From NCBI GenBank assembly GCA_026874595.1, contig CM049306.1, positions 32,564,019-32,628,018 on the forward strand: a stretch of DNA of 64,000 bases. Reading direction: 5' to 3'. Within the stretch, counting starts at the first letter, position 1. Every line of letters begins with the position of its first letter. Under the pieces are notes generated by a model. It had not been told where the DNA came from, did no database searches, and saw nothing but the letters and a program-made list of their open reading frames with translations. The DNA is from Sipunculus nudus (lineage: Eukaryota; Annelida; Sipuncula; Golfingiida; Sipunculidae). The position numbers were made by a program, and so were the translations under genes. Positions 10,614-22,105 of this stretch are shown here, piece after piece.

Positions 10614-10870
10614 GCAACGTGACGGTCAACTTTGTGGCCCAGGAAATAAGCCCACCAAAGTGTGACATCTGGGATAATTAGTCTTGTTCTGATAGCAGAA
10701 CGCTTTTAAGAGGGGGTGCGTTACGGGGTGACATAAAGCGGACCGAACTGTCTCGCTGATGAAGCATGCTTTCTTAGCGAAGCGGTTGGTACGCCGGACT
10801 AGTGCGCCACCGTTATGGGTTCGAATCCCGGATCGGCCGAAATTACCCCTAAACAATTTGTCTTCGTGTT

Positions 10871-12060
10871 ACGAAGACAACACAAAAATCTTAGAATTAC
10901 GTTAGAATCACTAAAAATTCTTCTGGTAACTCATAGATTACCTTGTGTCTATATTAGTACTGTTACCTTGAACCTTTGTCAAGGTTATTAGAAGCGTAAT
11001 AATACAGAAATAACCGATGGAAAAATGATGTTGATATTCAGGTTTCAGTTTCCCATGTAGATTTTCTATCCAAGTACGTGTTTATGGAGTATGCATTCTG
11101 ACACAATTAAGACTCCGCGTGTTGATGTATGCGTTCAAAGGCAGAGTGCGGATTCTGTCGCTATTCTACCTGAATTAACATTAACTATGCTTGAAATTCA
11201 TGACATTTTAATTTCATCTAATTAATCACACATCTGATAGTTAGACATAATTTGATGCAAGCTTGCATACTGGCGAATAAAAAGAACAAAAGGCTGTTTT
11301 CCTCAGTTTGGCAGATTGAGTGATTTTTGTTAGATCAATGACAATAATGTCATAACGCTTACTTCAGAGGCTTTTGGAAATAATATGTGGGGGAAAAAAC
11401 ACAGACTGCTGTATACATCTTTCTGAAAGTTCTGCTAATTAAAACCTAAACGCAATAAACTGTCTAGCCGCGAATGAGACATAGTCTGAAAAGCCTAATG
11501 TTGTCGTGGTCACGAGCTGATATCCTTTGCTTATAAGCATCTGTCATATACAACGAGGACCATTTCAGATTTGGAAGAGTAAAAAGGCTAATCACGAAAG
11601 CTATATGTCGCTTGGTCTTGGCAAAGGGGTTTTGGACACTGAGGGCTTTGTTCATCATCTGAGTTGGCCGTCTTTGTTAAGTATGCACCCCACCCACCCC
11701 ACCTTTTTCCTCTCTCTCTCCTTGCTTCCGCGATGTGGTTGATTGTCCTGCCTTACTGACGGTCGGCTTGGCTGCTTCGCGGAGGGTTGGGGCTGCAATA
11801 GTGCAATTATGCCTATTAGTTTTATTTTAATCCTTTGTCAAGTACCCGGAATTCAGACACCCCGGGCAACATTACAGTTCGGGTACTTGGCAAATTCAGC
11901 ATTACTAACTCAGTATATTTACAAATGATTGTCATTTGACTTTGTCTGTTTTTACCACATACTATCTCCAAATGTTCGTAATGAATTTTTTGGGTATTAT
12001 TGATTTGGTAATAATTTTATATCTTAAAGTTACGTTTGTAGTCCAAACTACCTTTTTTCA
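10871..12060. other. No gene seen
   Basis: Mostly AT-rich, with short frames of 60-70 residues on both strands around 11.46-11.93 kb that lack motifs or splice context. A pyrimidine-rich patch lies at 11695-11730. Confidence 0.4.
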
Positions 12061-12463
12061 GTGAATTACAATTAATTAATGTGTAAGGATTGGACATCAG
12101 TTAATGAAAGTTTGGCACGTAAGTGGATAGCATACAGGTACAGGCGGCGGAGGGATCCGCTTCGTGAAAGCTTTCTCGCTGTCATGATGTTTTCTTCATG
12201 GGCGATACGACAGACAGGTTTAACTCTGTGCCCTGATATAGAGGATTCTTTAGCCCACCTAGATAAAAGGTCGTGATCGCGGAAACCCGAATTATAACAT
12301 AGTAAATCAATAATACCAAACACAGGAATCACAAGCCATTTACATATAATGAATGTACACAGGTATGATAAATATATGTAAACATATATGGCTCCAAGGA
12401 CAAACAGAGCAAGATATACGTGCCACGCGGTGAAGTGTATGTCAATATTCAAGGCTTCAATGA

Positions 12464-12549
12464 ATACCAATTCGCCCTTGAGATATATAGATTGGTTCCA
12501 AGCACAATACCAATTCGCCCTTGAGATATATAGATTGGTATCAAGCACA
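12464..12549. repeat. 43-bp direct repeat, two units
   Basis: ATACCAATTCGCCCTTGAG starts at 12464 and again at 12507, with the following 24 bases also repeated, giving two nearly identical 43-bp units. Confidence 0.9.
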
Positions 12550-13649
12550 CCAGCTGCTCTCATCTCATTACTTACAATGAACAGTTGTGTCCTTATCTGA
12601 GGCGACTATGACACCTGGGTACTCTTGTACTCAGGTTCAGCATTGTCGTTCAGTCATTTGATATCATTTTAACTTATAGGGATCCATTCCGATATCTGAC
12701 ATGTAATAAATAAATAAAATCTGTTGTATCTTTTATAAAACCAAGAGAAATGTGCTGGTCCCAAGGTCCCTACTACACCGTTCCGCCAGAGATCGTTTCT
12801 TCTCAAAACCAACCTCTTCTTCATGTGGGATGGCCGGGACTACTTATCTCAACTTTGAAAATTTGTATTCAAAATATGTTATATTTCAAGGAAACAATTT
12901 CTGTTTACACTTCACAAAATATAACTTATTTCGTGAAATTCTTACAACAAAACACTCAAGTTTATGTAATTTGCTTTGAAGCAATTCTTATCCGACATAT
13001 TTCAACGGACTTCATTACCCTCACTTTATTTTTACCTATGCCATTTTTTAATTTAGAAATGGCAGTGCATTATGGGGTTAATATTCTGACGCCCATAAAA
13101 CCGACCCGAAGCACCAGAGACGTACACATGTGAGTCCGATTCTGCGTACATATTGTAATCCAAACACATCTAACAAGGACATTTAGTGGCAAATTAGACA
13201 ACCGAGTTCGCATTAACAAAGAATGATTCCCATGCTCTCAAGGGCAAAAACTCGTGACCAGTAACCTCGCTCTCGGTCTCGAGCCTTGCGGCCTCGGCAC
13301 GGATGACCCAGGCGGGTTCGAGGCCGAAACATTGATAAAAATAGAATGTTACTGCATTCGAATCTAAGGTCACTAATGTGTTAACTCAGGATATAATTCA
13401 GACAATTAATCCGTGGGCATAATTACTCATTGTAAATTGTATTGTATCATTGTAAGTATCTAATTATGTTGCCTTCAAAGGCGATATTATTGATTTTTGG
13501 GGAACAATTTTTGCATTTTTTTTTTCGAAAATAACTGCGATTTTGCATCATTTTGCATCACTTTTTTTTTATTTCAGACGTACTGTAGCAAAAGTAACTG
13601 TACCTTTGTTAATATTCATTGGTGACATTTCTTAATTCGGATCATGTTC
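12550..13649. other. No gene assigned; small GC-rich patch
   Basis: Mostly AT-rich. A compact GC-rich patch at about 13258-13330 contains partly self-complementary CTCGAGCC / GGTTCGAGG stretches and could be a degraded tRNA-like or transposon end. The 127-residue plus-strand frame at 12750-13133 has no recognised feature. Confidence 0.35.
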
Positions 13650-13830
13650 CGGACCAACACCAATTCTTCTTTGGCCCATTCTCGAAATTTTATGAGATCC
13701 CATTCATGAATGCGTTAGTAATGTTGTGATCAAACATACAAAAACATATACAAACATATATATAACAAACACATAAAACACATATAAATCAGTAATGAAC
13801 GCGTACCCTCTTGGTACAAATATACAGAGG
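13650..13830 (+). repeat. F1 dispersed repeat, partial copy (left part)
   Basis: Matches the F1 family in order: GATCATGTTCCGGA, CAATTCTTCTTTGGCCCATT, ATGAGATCCCATTCATGAATG, GTTGTGATCAAACA, then GAACGC and ACCCTCTTGG and CAAATATACAGAG. Its continuation reappears at 14238, after a TATCG-type element. Confidence 0.55.
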
Positions 13831-13849
13831 CTAGTAAACAGACATGAAT

Positions 13850-14140
13850 AAAGCTGTGTGATATTATCGATATATCGCGATACGGTGATTAGCATATTGT
13901 GTATCGGAATACAGTTTATAAATTACAGGTATAAAGTGTAAGCCGGAACCGTTTCTTTACATGTTTAGGAGAAAATTTTCAAGTAGGCCTCATATACCTT
14001 AGGTCAGAGGTCCGTCCTAGAACATTTGCATGTCTGCTCTATGACGTATTCATTGGTATATATTTCCTCACATCTTATGACTATTGCAGGAAATTTAATA
14101 TTTTAATAGAGTACGAAGAGCAGCCTTGTGCTAAATCGCA

Positions 14141-14180
<40 letters not shown>

Positions 14181-14237
14181 CGAAAATATCACAATATATT
14201 CCAATACGAAATGTGTGGGCGATACCTAGCCCTAGAA
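13850..14237 (-). mobile_element. TATCG-type element, copy 2 (internally shortened)
   Basis: On the minus strand it begins TAGGGCTAGGTATCGCCC and ends with a TATCGCGATATATCGATAATATCACACAGC-type tail, matching both ends of 1045-1886. It contains an (AT)n array (14143-14179). It separates two parts of an F1 repeat, so it probably inserted there, with about 20 unexplained extra bases at the left junction. Confidence 0.55.
14143..14179. repeat. (AT)n microsatellite
   Basis: Pure AT dinucleotide array inside the TATCG-type element. Confidence 0.95.
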
Positions 14238-14400
14238 GTGAATGTATTGCTTTTATTCTATCAGTGATTTCAAGGACTCGTGACTGCGGTAAAGGGTGAC
14301 CCGCCGCGGCCTTGAAAGGCATATACATTACCCAGAAGGCCAAACAGGTCACGTGGCCCCGGGGGATAATGTCTGTATTTGACAACTGAGGTTCACCAAA
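14238..14400 (+). repeat. F1 dispersed repeat, right part
   Basis: AAGTGAATGTATTGC, ATTTCAAGGACTCGTGACTG and GGCCTTGAAAGGCATATACA align with 24682-24780 in the longest F1 copy. It continues the copy interrupted at 13830. Confidence 0.55.
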
Positions 14401-15059
14401 TAAAGCCAGACTCTACATTACATCTAAATAAAACATAAATATGCGTGTCGTAGATGAAATCCTACCAGCAATAATGATTTCACTCCTTTAATCTGTACCC
14501 AGAGATATCGGGATTATTTCATCAAATCGTATGGGCTTTAATGAAAGACCCGACTACCATCGAGAGCACTGGATTACGCGGATCGCTGGCAAGGTCGGCC
14601 ATCATCAGTGAGCAGATCACAGGCTAGCGATGATCTAAACGAAGAAGATTAAAGACCATCAGGCCGGAATGGTGCCATGTGGGTCGGATTGCCATAGAAT
14701 ATGGAATGACACCATTGCGTTTAAACTTTAAGATTATATTACCCACCGGGAAGTAAGGAATTCTTCCTATGTGATCACAGAGCTGACTGCAGGGCGATGG
14801 ACTAATATAAATTACATTATAGGTTTCTTAACAACATTACTTTTTGACCGTCCGAAATAGAAATTATTTTATGTGATTAATATATATACATATATATTTA
14901 TATATATAAACATATATACACACACGTATATATGTACATATCTTCAATATGCTTTTTTTAGAAAATAAAATATAAATTAATATTATACTTACAATAGTCA
15001 AAATGTTTGAGAAAGGCATATGTATTATATAAAAACGTAAGTAAATACGCGGAGAATAA
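14401..15059. other. No gene assigned
   Basis: 14520-14720 is richer in GC than its surroundings (GAGAGCACTGGATTACGCGG, GGCAAGGTCGGCC) and could be a decayed exon or transposon piece, but I found no splice-bounded frame. 14877-14940 is an imperfect TATA/TACA array. Confidence 0.35.
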
Positions 15060-15300
15060 CCTTGTATGGTGCATGCAAATATGTTAGTGTATATGTCTCG
15101 GCAGACGCCCCGGGCTCGATACCCGGCGTTGATATGAGAGGGGCTGTGATGGCCAGGGGTGAGGTGGGGTTGAGTTTTGTGTTGGCGGGTGTGTCAGGCC
15201 TCAAAATTGTTCTGATACGATGAAAAAAACGGTTGCGGCGGCTGAAAATGGGATACGGACCCTCTGCGTGGAGTCCCATTGGGTCCGCTTCTGCCACTTA
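15060..15300. repeat. GC-rich repeat-like block with B-box-like motif
   Basis: Contains GGGCTCGATACCC, close to a Pol III B box, then a G-rich segment and a GTAAGT-type donor on the minus strand at about 15296. A 90-residue minus-strand frame reads STPGIEPGASAETY through the tRNA-like part, a string often produced by translating SINE or LTR sequence. Probably a mobile-element piece; I cannot name it. Confidence 0.3.
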
Positions 15301-15902
15301 CGAGGTATGCATATTTCTGTTTCTTTCTTCAGGAACAGTTTCCTTGCAACGTACATTTAATTAATATTTAAAGGGTTCCTCACATCAACCTATTCTTTTA
15401 TACGTCTAACCATAGAAACCAGTCAAATATCATCGAAAATCTGAATGCCCCCGCCTCTCATTCCGGTTTGCAATATAAACATCATCACTGACCAGTTCTT
15501 CATGGTAAACATACCGGGGTATGAATTTCTTGCAGCGAACAGAGCGCCACAAAATAAATTTAAAAATATTTGTACATATCTTATTGAGACAATGTTCCAC
15601 TGAAAACCTATAGAATAAGAAATGAGCCAACATTCCATATCTCAGTTAATATATCTCCCCAACCCCAGTAAAAAGCCCGGTATACCGGGTTTATCAGCTA
15701 GTTACTGATGTAATACATAAGTTTGGGCCCGACCCTCCGCTACGCTAGTGGTCGCATAATTGAGGTTCTGGTCACCAGTTGATACCACAATAAGTAATCG
15801 TATAACGGCATAACGAGCTGTCCTCAATTCCAAGGTTAAATGTATGATATGAAGAGCAAAAAAATATCGTGGTCGCTATACTGAGATGGACCTTAGGCGA
15901 GA

Positions 15903-15906
<4 letters not shown>

Positions 15907-15967
<61 letters not shown>

Positions 15968-15975
15968 ATATATAT
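15907..15975. repeat. (AT)n microsatellite
   Basis: Long AT array followed by TTTATTTA-rich sequence. The frame running through it (I/Y repeats) is an artefact. Confidence 0.95.
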
Positions 15976-16136
15976 TTATTTATTTTTTTTATTTATTTAT
16001 ACAAATTTATACAAAATTTCTTTACTTTTTTGTCTTTCTAGGATGTTTGCAATGCACTGAAGGCAAAGTGCTCTATGATATAACCTGAGCGTATAAATTC
16101 ATATATCATGTGTAAGGAATCAATTTATTGATTAAC

Positions 16137-16139
<3 letters not shown>

Positions 16140-16180
<41 letters not shown>
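16140..16180. repeat. (AT)n microsatellite
   Basis: Pure AT array. Confidence 0.95.
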
Positions 16181-16181
<1 letters not shown>

Positions 16182-18590
16182 CTGTTCAATGAATATCATG
16201 AAAAAGTATGCCATTTCCTTTTTTTTCAAAATTGCTGTGAATGATGTGCAAACGGCTTGAATATTAAGATCCGATAACCTTCTTTGGAAGGATAAAATCA
16301 CGGGTGCTTCATTTGAAAACAGTTACTCTCCCGCGTGTCGCATATGCATGTATCTCCATTCCTTAGGTCTAGGTTAATGCATGGATTTACTACGGCCGGA
16401 CAGCCGGAGCCAAGGGGACATATCTAATTGAGCGACAGCTCAAAACCAAATGACGACTACATAAATATACAAGTAGCTTGTTCAAGTTGGGATCATGACC
16501 TTGATTAGTTGAGTGACCCTTTTGTTATTTTGGTCTGTTTAGGTCATAAAATATCGTGTTTCTCAGGTATGGAACCATAACTTGCCACGAAGTTTTGTTT
16601 GCACATTGATTTCTTTTAACTAATACCAGAACTGATACCGTTATATGCTTTCTCCTAACATTTACGCGAAATACGTACCAGCCCCAAAAATTTCGATTTT
16701 TTTGTTAGGCCAAGGCTTGATAAGGACAATGGAATTCAACAGGTACCCGGAGTACTTAAATTTAGTCTGTCTGCTTAGAGACATTGTTGGCCATTAGTCA
16801 CAGACTTCTACGTTGAATCCGAATGAACGCTTTGGGAGTGATCATAGTAGCAGTTCGCGGTTTGTAACCCTCTATATGTGTTATATAAATAGTGTAAGCA
16901 GGACAATAACAGATAAAACTGAGACAATAAGAGTTGAAACGGTATTAAACGGATGATGTTTGACACAAAGAAATAAAGGGACCTTTTCTGGTATATGATG
17001 TCTTTAAAAAAAGAAGATGATCCCTTATCTTGCGTCAAGTCATTTTTTTTTTAAGTTTCCGCACTTGGTTTATGCAACCAACCGTCAAAGGTTACACGAT
17101 TTATGTGTTTGTCAACAAACCATGTTTACTAACAGCTTGTAGAGAAAAAAATATCGTTTATCCGTCGCAGAGGGGTTATAAGAAATTTTCTTAACAGGAA
17201 TTACCTACAGTTCATTAATATGTACGCAGAGTATGTCAGAAATTACATAAATAAATAAAAAAAAGGAGGCGAATAGCTGGCTTTATAAAATAAAAGTTCA
17301 GGATTGTTTTGACGAAATCTACGGCCCTTTTTTTAAACCAACGGATCTTGGATAGCTTTACTGGTAATTTGTTAGTACTGGCTGTATACTTTGTACATTT
17401 CGAGTGCAATATTCTTCGGGTAATATAACTGAAGATACTGTGTTTGGTATCGCGGCTTGACACGATAACAGAGAACGGCACACTTAGAAAAGTAGGCAGG
17501 CACAGAGCAATAAATCCCTATCGACTGTTTCACAATATAATTTACCATATATATGGCTACATTCCAATTAGTCGGGAAACCAGTCCCAAAGCAAGTTCAT
17601 GACAACCGATAAGACTTGATTTTTGCCTCTCTTTTTTTGTGTTGAGAAATTTCTTTGGTATAATAATGTGAACCGTTTCCATGTTCAAACAAATCATGGC
17701 TCGTTTACGTGATTCCGATATCGTCTTAGAAAAAGGCGATGACCCTGTCATCATTTGACTTTATTATTTTACTACATTTTATGAGGAAACATGTCTCTGG
17801 AATAACAACGGGTTTCATCATGTTGGGCTGAATGTTTATACATTGTGTTTTTATGTTTTTTTTATCATAAAACTACATCAAACTACTGTCATTCAGATTT
17901 AATATATTTATGTAATTGACAGTGTCTGAAGCCCTGACACTAGCGGGAGTATACTTCAGGGACGCTTGAGATCTGTGTGGGACGCACGGTTATTGGCCCC
18001 ATAGCGTCCAAGCGGAGGCGCAGTTTTGGGCGGAGTTGATCAAACGTGGGAAAGTGGTTGACACTATCTAACTAATAAACATGTTACCGGAAAAAGTAAT
18101 CTACCACAAAGTTAATTGTTGAAGCGACATTTCTATCGGTCATTCAGATAGAAAACTATGACAATCTATTTATGTTATTCATCACTTTATTTAGTAAAAG
18201 GCAAATTATTTGAAATAAAAAATTCGAATCATGCTGTAAAAATAATAAGTTGCACATATATTTGAATTTTTAGATTTAAAGCAGACTGTTTGTGACTATA
18301 GGTGCGTGTGCAGTAAAGGAGAAAGTGGTGGAATGCATATTATTCTACAAAGATTGAATCAGTTAAATACTTCCGAAGAAGAATAACAATACCGCTAGAC
18401 TGAATGATGTGTGCACTGACAAACACTTTGGTCTGAAACTACATAATAAGGGCGTATCCAATGGGCAATGCAGCCCCATAAGAAAGATCCCAGACAATTA
18501 TAGCTGCTAAGAAAATTTAAGCATAAAAATAGATTTTCCTCTTGTTTTCAGTCTTAAAAAAAGGTACAAGGACAGGTAGGCTGCTTCTGT
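16181..18590. other. No gene seen
   Basis: AT-rich with scattered short frames and no splice-supported exon. A GC-richer patch at 17935-18060 (GGGACGCACGG, CCAAGCGGAGGCGC) stands out but has no open frame and no second copy in this window. Confidence 0.4.

Positions 18591-18592
<2 letters not shown>

Positions 18593-18656
<64 letters not shown>
18593..18656. repeat. (AT)n microsatellite
   Basis: About 32 AT units; lies at the left of the region that holds the SAM-like exon. Confidence 0.95.
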
Positions 18657-18657
<1 letters not shown>

Positions 18658-18990
18658 TAGTATATGTGCACTCCTCAGCCACAGGATTTCCTGAACTCAC
18701 TGCATATGTGGGGGTTAGTTGCCGTTTCAAAGTAGATGTCTCACTTTATAATATGTTTTAGATAGATACATCATTAAAACATGTGGTACGGCACTTTAAT
18801 TTTCTTTAGTCGTGAGATGCTTTAACATGTTTGACACACGTTTTAAACATGTTTCGCTCCTAATCAAATCAAACAGGTGGGCATTTTCGGTGTTTTAATG
18901 GACTCTTAAATGACGGAAACGCGCGGTTAACGGAAAAGATTGAAGGACAAGCTACAGTAGGCTACAGTGTAAAACTACTTGTGATTGGAT

Positions 18991-19080
18991 ATGGAAGGAA
19001 ATAAGGAATGGTCAGTGAACGAAGTTGTAGCATGGGCTCAACGAATATTCAAAGTGGAAGAAGATGCATACAGACGAAAG
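18991..19080 (+). CDS. First coding exon, SAM-domain-like start
   Basis: ATG at 18991 opens a 30-codon frame that ends exactly at a plausible donor (CGAAAG then GTGATT at 19081). The peptide begins MEGNKEWSVNEVVAWA; W-S-V-x-x-V-V-x-W is the typical opening of a sterile alpha motif (SAM) domain, whose helix 1 follows. Remaining residues are basic and acidic (FKVEEDA near the end). SAM domains mediate protein oligomerisation, but the rest of the domain and any catalytic part are not visible, so no function is claimed. No further exon could be fixed in 19.1-21.6 kb, so the gene may be partly lost. Downstream at 21690-22047 lies a block of transposon-like subterminal repeats. Confidence 0.5.
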
Positions 19081-19239
19081 GTGATTTACCGCTGATCACT
19101 CCAAACACCTCTATTATCACTCAGTCATAACCATTTATTGACTGATAATGCATGAAATGACGAAAACATGCATGGCAAACATTTGAAACAAATACATGTA
19201 TATCATTGTTTTTCAGCTGCTTATAACTAAGTATATGTC

Positions 19240-19300
19240 AACTGAACTTTAGCGATGACCCTGCGTCCGTCACCGTCCGTCTCCTTTCCGGCGCGTTTGG
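19240..19300 (+). repeat. Degraded GTCCGTC repeat head
   Basis: CCTGCGTCCGTCACCGTCCG recalls the head at 9144-9220 and 47577-47655. It is too short for a firm call. Confidence 0.3.
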
Positions 19301-20589
19301 ATACTGTTTGACCTACAGATTTTATATTCCACATGGTACATACAGTTAAGAGTCTCTTTCACTGCCTAAGTACACCTGTTTTTTTTTCGCGTTGATTGTT
19401 TGTTAAGGCAAACAAGCCCAATATTTTTGCACCAGGGGCAGAAAGCGGAAAATTCATATATGATTGATGTGATTTACATGATGTGATTTTCCTGCAAACA
19501 AGTTTAAACATGATTTGAGAAGAAAGCCTAGACTTTGTGACATTTTTCATAACCCCATATTTATAAATGGACATGGCGGCCTGTGAGAGAACTGTTATGA
19601 CGTCATAACAGGATTTTACTTACAAAGGAGGCACCCATAAGTACTGGACCCAGGGGCAACTGATGGTTGGGTTAACTGTTACACCGAGGGACTAATACCC
19701 TTCCAGATATCCACAATATCCAGAAAAGGGGAATTACACTTAGGGATTTGTGAGAAAAAAAATTACGCATTTCCCTATTTACAGGCTTCAGTCAAGTTCA
19801 AGGCATCTCATTTGCATTAGCCTTATCGGCTACTTTGTAATCCTGTTGAAATAAATATGTTTAAGCTACCTCAGTACAAGTAGGGTACTTTAGAATTTTA
19901 ATGTACAAATACAAGTAACTGATTTTTCAATGCACTCGTGTACATGCACAGGGGTCTGTAATTAAGTACAAGTGCTTTTCATTGTGCAAAAATAAGATAA
20001 ATTATTCTGAGTATTTATTTGTATATGTTTACCAATATTATATAGACAGTCATATGTTTATAGTCTACACTATTGATTTGTATTTATTAATTGTTAATAA
20101 TTTATAGTTTGCATTATAGTTTAATTGATTTACCTTGATTGCCTCATGAACCCATTTTAGGGTAAATTTGCATTCCTTTGATACCATAGGAATTGTACAA
20201 ATCTTCTCTGTTTTTAACATGACATTACCCATCTATTCAAAATTCCAATAAAAGGAATTATTTAAAATGTCTAGTTCACTCAATATTCTGAAAATACAAC
20301 TTAAAAAGAAACCCTGCATGGCAACATTTTCTCAAACCAGACAGAGAACAGTGGTAAAGTAATTATGATTTTTCATGCCATTATGATTTTCAACCCATTT
20401 CATGTGACAAAGCAGACTGGCAGTCTCTCCCATTTACTAAACCGTGATACCAATATGTTCCGGCAGACCTGCCCATTTCTGTATAAAGGTATTTTTTGTT
20501 TGATGTCATTGGTTTACATAATAAGATAAAAAGATTGAAATTCTCACCTGTTATGGTTAATTTATATTAGCACCTTCCATAATAAACTT
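19301..20589. other. No gene seen; TACAAGTA-rich patch
   Basis: AT-rich, possibly intronic to the gene opened at 18991. At 19866-19985 the motif TACAAGTA recurs about five times (for example CAGTACAAGTAGGGTAC), resembling a diverged MITE. Confidence 0.4.
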
Positions 20590-20599
20590 TTCAGGTATT

Positions 20600-20715
20600 A
20601 TGAAGCTCTTTAAATTTATCACGATCTGGTAGGGTTTGAACCAGAACCCTCCAGTGCCTCTGTTTTCACAGAAGGGCAAACATGCTCATTCCATACACCT
20701 TAGGGGGCTTTGCTT
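20600..20715 (-). repeat. Possible tRNA-derived SINE head
   Basis: On the minus strand GGTTCAAACCC is a good B box, preceded at tRNA-like distance by ATGAGCATGTTTGCCC. The A box is weak and no tail or target duplication was found. Confidence 0.3.
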
Positions 20716-21689
20716 TAATTCCTTATTTTTGGCATACATATATATTTAAATATGACTTGCGGAAAGATAATCGATAAGCTGTGATTAACTGTTGAAGTTT
20801 TTAATTTATTAAACATCTGAGCAGAGGATGGAGAAGATTGAAAATGCTGCTAGAGATATTTCTACTTTTTTTTATTTAATTTGGATTTTCAGTTTAACAT
20901 GAATTGAAGTTACAGGCTCAGTAAATGAAAGAACCTCAGTAAACATTATACAAACATAATTACATAAATAGATCTCTCTCTATATATACATAGATATATT
21001 AAAGGTACACCATTTTAAGCTACAAGTAACAGTAATCAACTTTTTTTAATTCCATAAATTGTTGAATAAAAACTTAAAATTTCAGTTTCTATGTAGATAG
21101 AATCATGATAGAGAAAAGGCAAAAAAAAAAAACGCTTTAGGACATTGTCATGCAGTTTAGTATCAGTTCATTAAGAAGTGGATCACAGTTACTGGGGGCT
21201 TCAAATAGTGTACCTTTAAAAATTGATTTTTTAATGTTTCAAAATCATGTTAAAATGAACGAAAAATTCAAAGAATTGTACACTATAAGAAAGATTACTG
21301 TTCCAGGTTTAAAGTAATGTATACTTTATGGAGTCTTACATTAATTTAAACCACTTTAGAATTGAATTTATATATAGGGCTTTCAAAAAGTTTTCATACC
21401 TTATAGTTTTTATTTCTAATCTAAACAAGTATGGTATTGCAAGTGAAGTAAGGGGGTTCAGAGTTATAGATTGAAAGAAACTAATTATATTTTGTTTTAA
21501 TATTGTTTGATACTGATATTTTAAGTTTCAGATTTCAACAAATCATAACTTTGTAACTTCGAAGTATTCCTTATGTGACAACCCACATGTAGTACACTCT
21601 AAGAGCAAGATCTAGAAAATTCAAGAAGAAATTAAACCAAATTTTAAACCAAAGTTTAAAGTGAATACAAAGCAAATAGCATAATGACC

Positions 21690-22047
21690 ATTGAAAACGT
21701 GTTTAAAAAATGGGAAAAAAGGCGTTTCAAGATATAAAGAAGTTTCAAGTTGAAACAGATTAATTAGTATTTAAAACGTGTTTAGAGGTGTTTTGATGGA
21801 AAATATGTTTCAATACCCAACATGTGAAAATAAACGTGTTTCAAATAACAATACCGTGTGGCAGGGTAAAGCTTTGAAACGTGAGTAATAGTAAAACATG
21901 CTTAAGTTGAATTTGAAATATGTTTACAGCTATTTGAAACACATTTTACAGTGAAATGTTGAGAATAGTGTGACGTGTTTAAAAAAATGGGGCCAACAGG
22001 CGTTTGAATCTAATGCACGAAACGTGTCTCCAGCTTTTACAGTGCTA
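21690..22047 (+). repeat. Subterminal repeat block ending CAGTGCTA
   Basis: The unit CGTGTTTAAAAAATGGG then AGGCGTTT occurs at about 21698 and again at about 21972. Between them are many AAACGTGTTT / AAACACATTT variants. The block stops at TTTTACAGTGCTA (22047), so its outer end read inward is TAGCACTGTAAAA. The end and unit correspond to those at 53315-53697 (CGTGTGGTAAAAGTGG, AGGCGTTT, end TACACTGCAAAA). This looks like the right end of a DNA transposon with repeated transposase-binding sites. Confidence 0.55.
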
Positions 22048-22105
22048 CCCCCCTCCCCCCCCCCCTCCCCCCGTAAATCCCGGCTACGCCCCGGCATATT
22101 GACAT
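22048..22105 (-). mobile_element. hAT-like transposon end fragment
   Basis: A C-rich run followed on the minus strand by CCGGGGCGTAGCCGGGATTT, a type of terminus often seen on animal hAT-like elements. The other end was not found. Confidence 0.3.

Larger units (their letters stand above)
10447..10870 (+). mobile_element. TRIM retroelement, plus-strand copy
   Basis: Two ~154-bp direct repeats (10447-10600 and about 10718-10870) flank a ~117-bp interior with no coding frame, the layout of a terminal-repeat retrotransposon in miniature. LTR1 starts TGTTACGGGG and ends TTCGTAACA, so its ends are inverted (TGTTACG/CGTAACA). Directly inside it lies TGGGGGCTCGT (10603-10613), matching the primer-binding site complementary to tRNA-Pro. 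A purine tract AAGAGGGGG precedes LTR2. A GTTCTG/CAGAAC stem-loop (10686-10701) sits just upstream of that tract and is conserved in the copy at 42251-42652. Both LTRs carry tRNA-like A and B boxes. It needs another element's proteins to move. The exact right end is blurred. Confidence 0.8.

Noticed and set aside
10447-10870. Genuine tRNA genes at the two GGTTCGAATCC sites
   Set aside because: A and B boxes are good, but the acceptor arm does not pair and the copies sit inside direct LTRs of a mobile element.
12072-12563. 163-residue minus-strand open frame
   Set aside because: It runs through the 43-bp direct repeat out of phase, has no recognisable domain or splice context, and competing frames overlap on the plus strand.
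15025-15297. 90-residue frame with STPGIEPGASAETY
   Set aside because: This kind of string arises when tRNA-like or retroelement sequence is translated; no gene evidence.
15869-16060. Frame of alternating I and Y residues
   Set aside because: It is the translation of an (AT)n microsatellite; the same applies to 33732-33935.
19595-19606. TATGACGTCATA CRE-like palindrome as a promoter element
   Set aside because: A 12-base palindrome without a nearby transcription start; not enough to call regulation.
21882-22047. Inverted partner of the CAGTGCTA end near 18.96 kb (CTACAGTGTAAAAC)
   Set aside because: The match to TAGCACTGTAAAA is only partial and it lies immediately before the SAM-like start codon, so it is not accepted as the left end.
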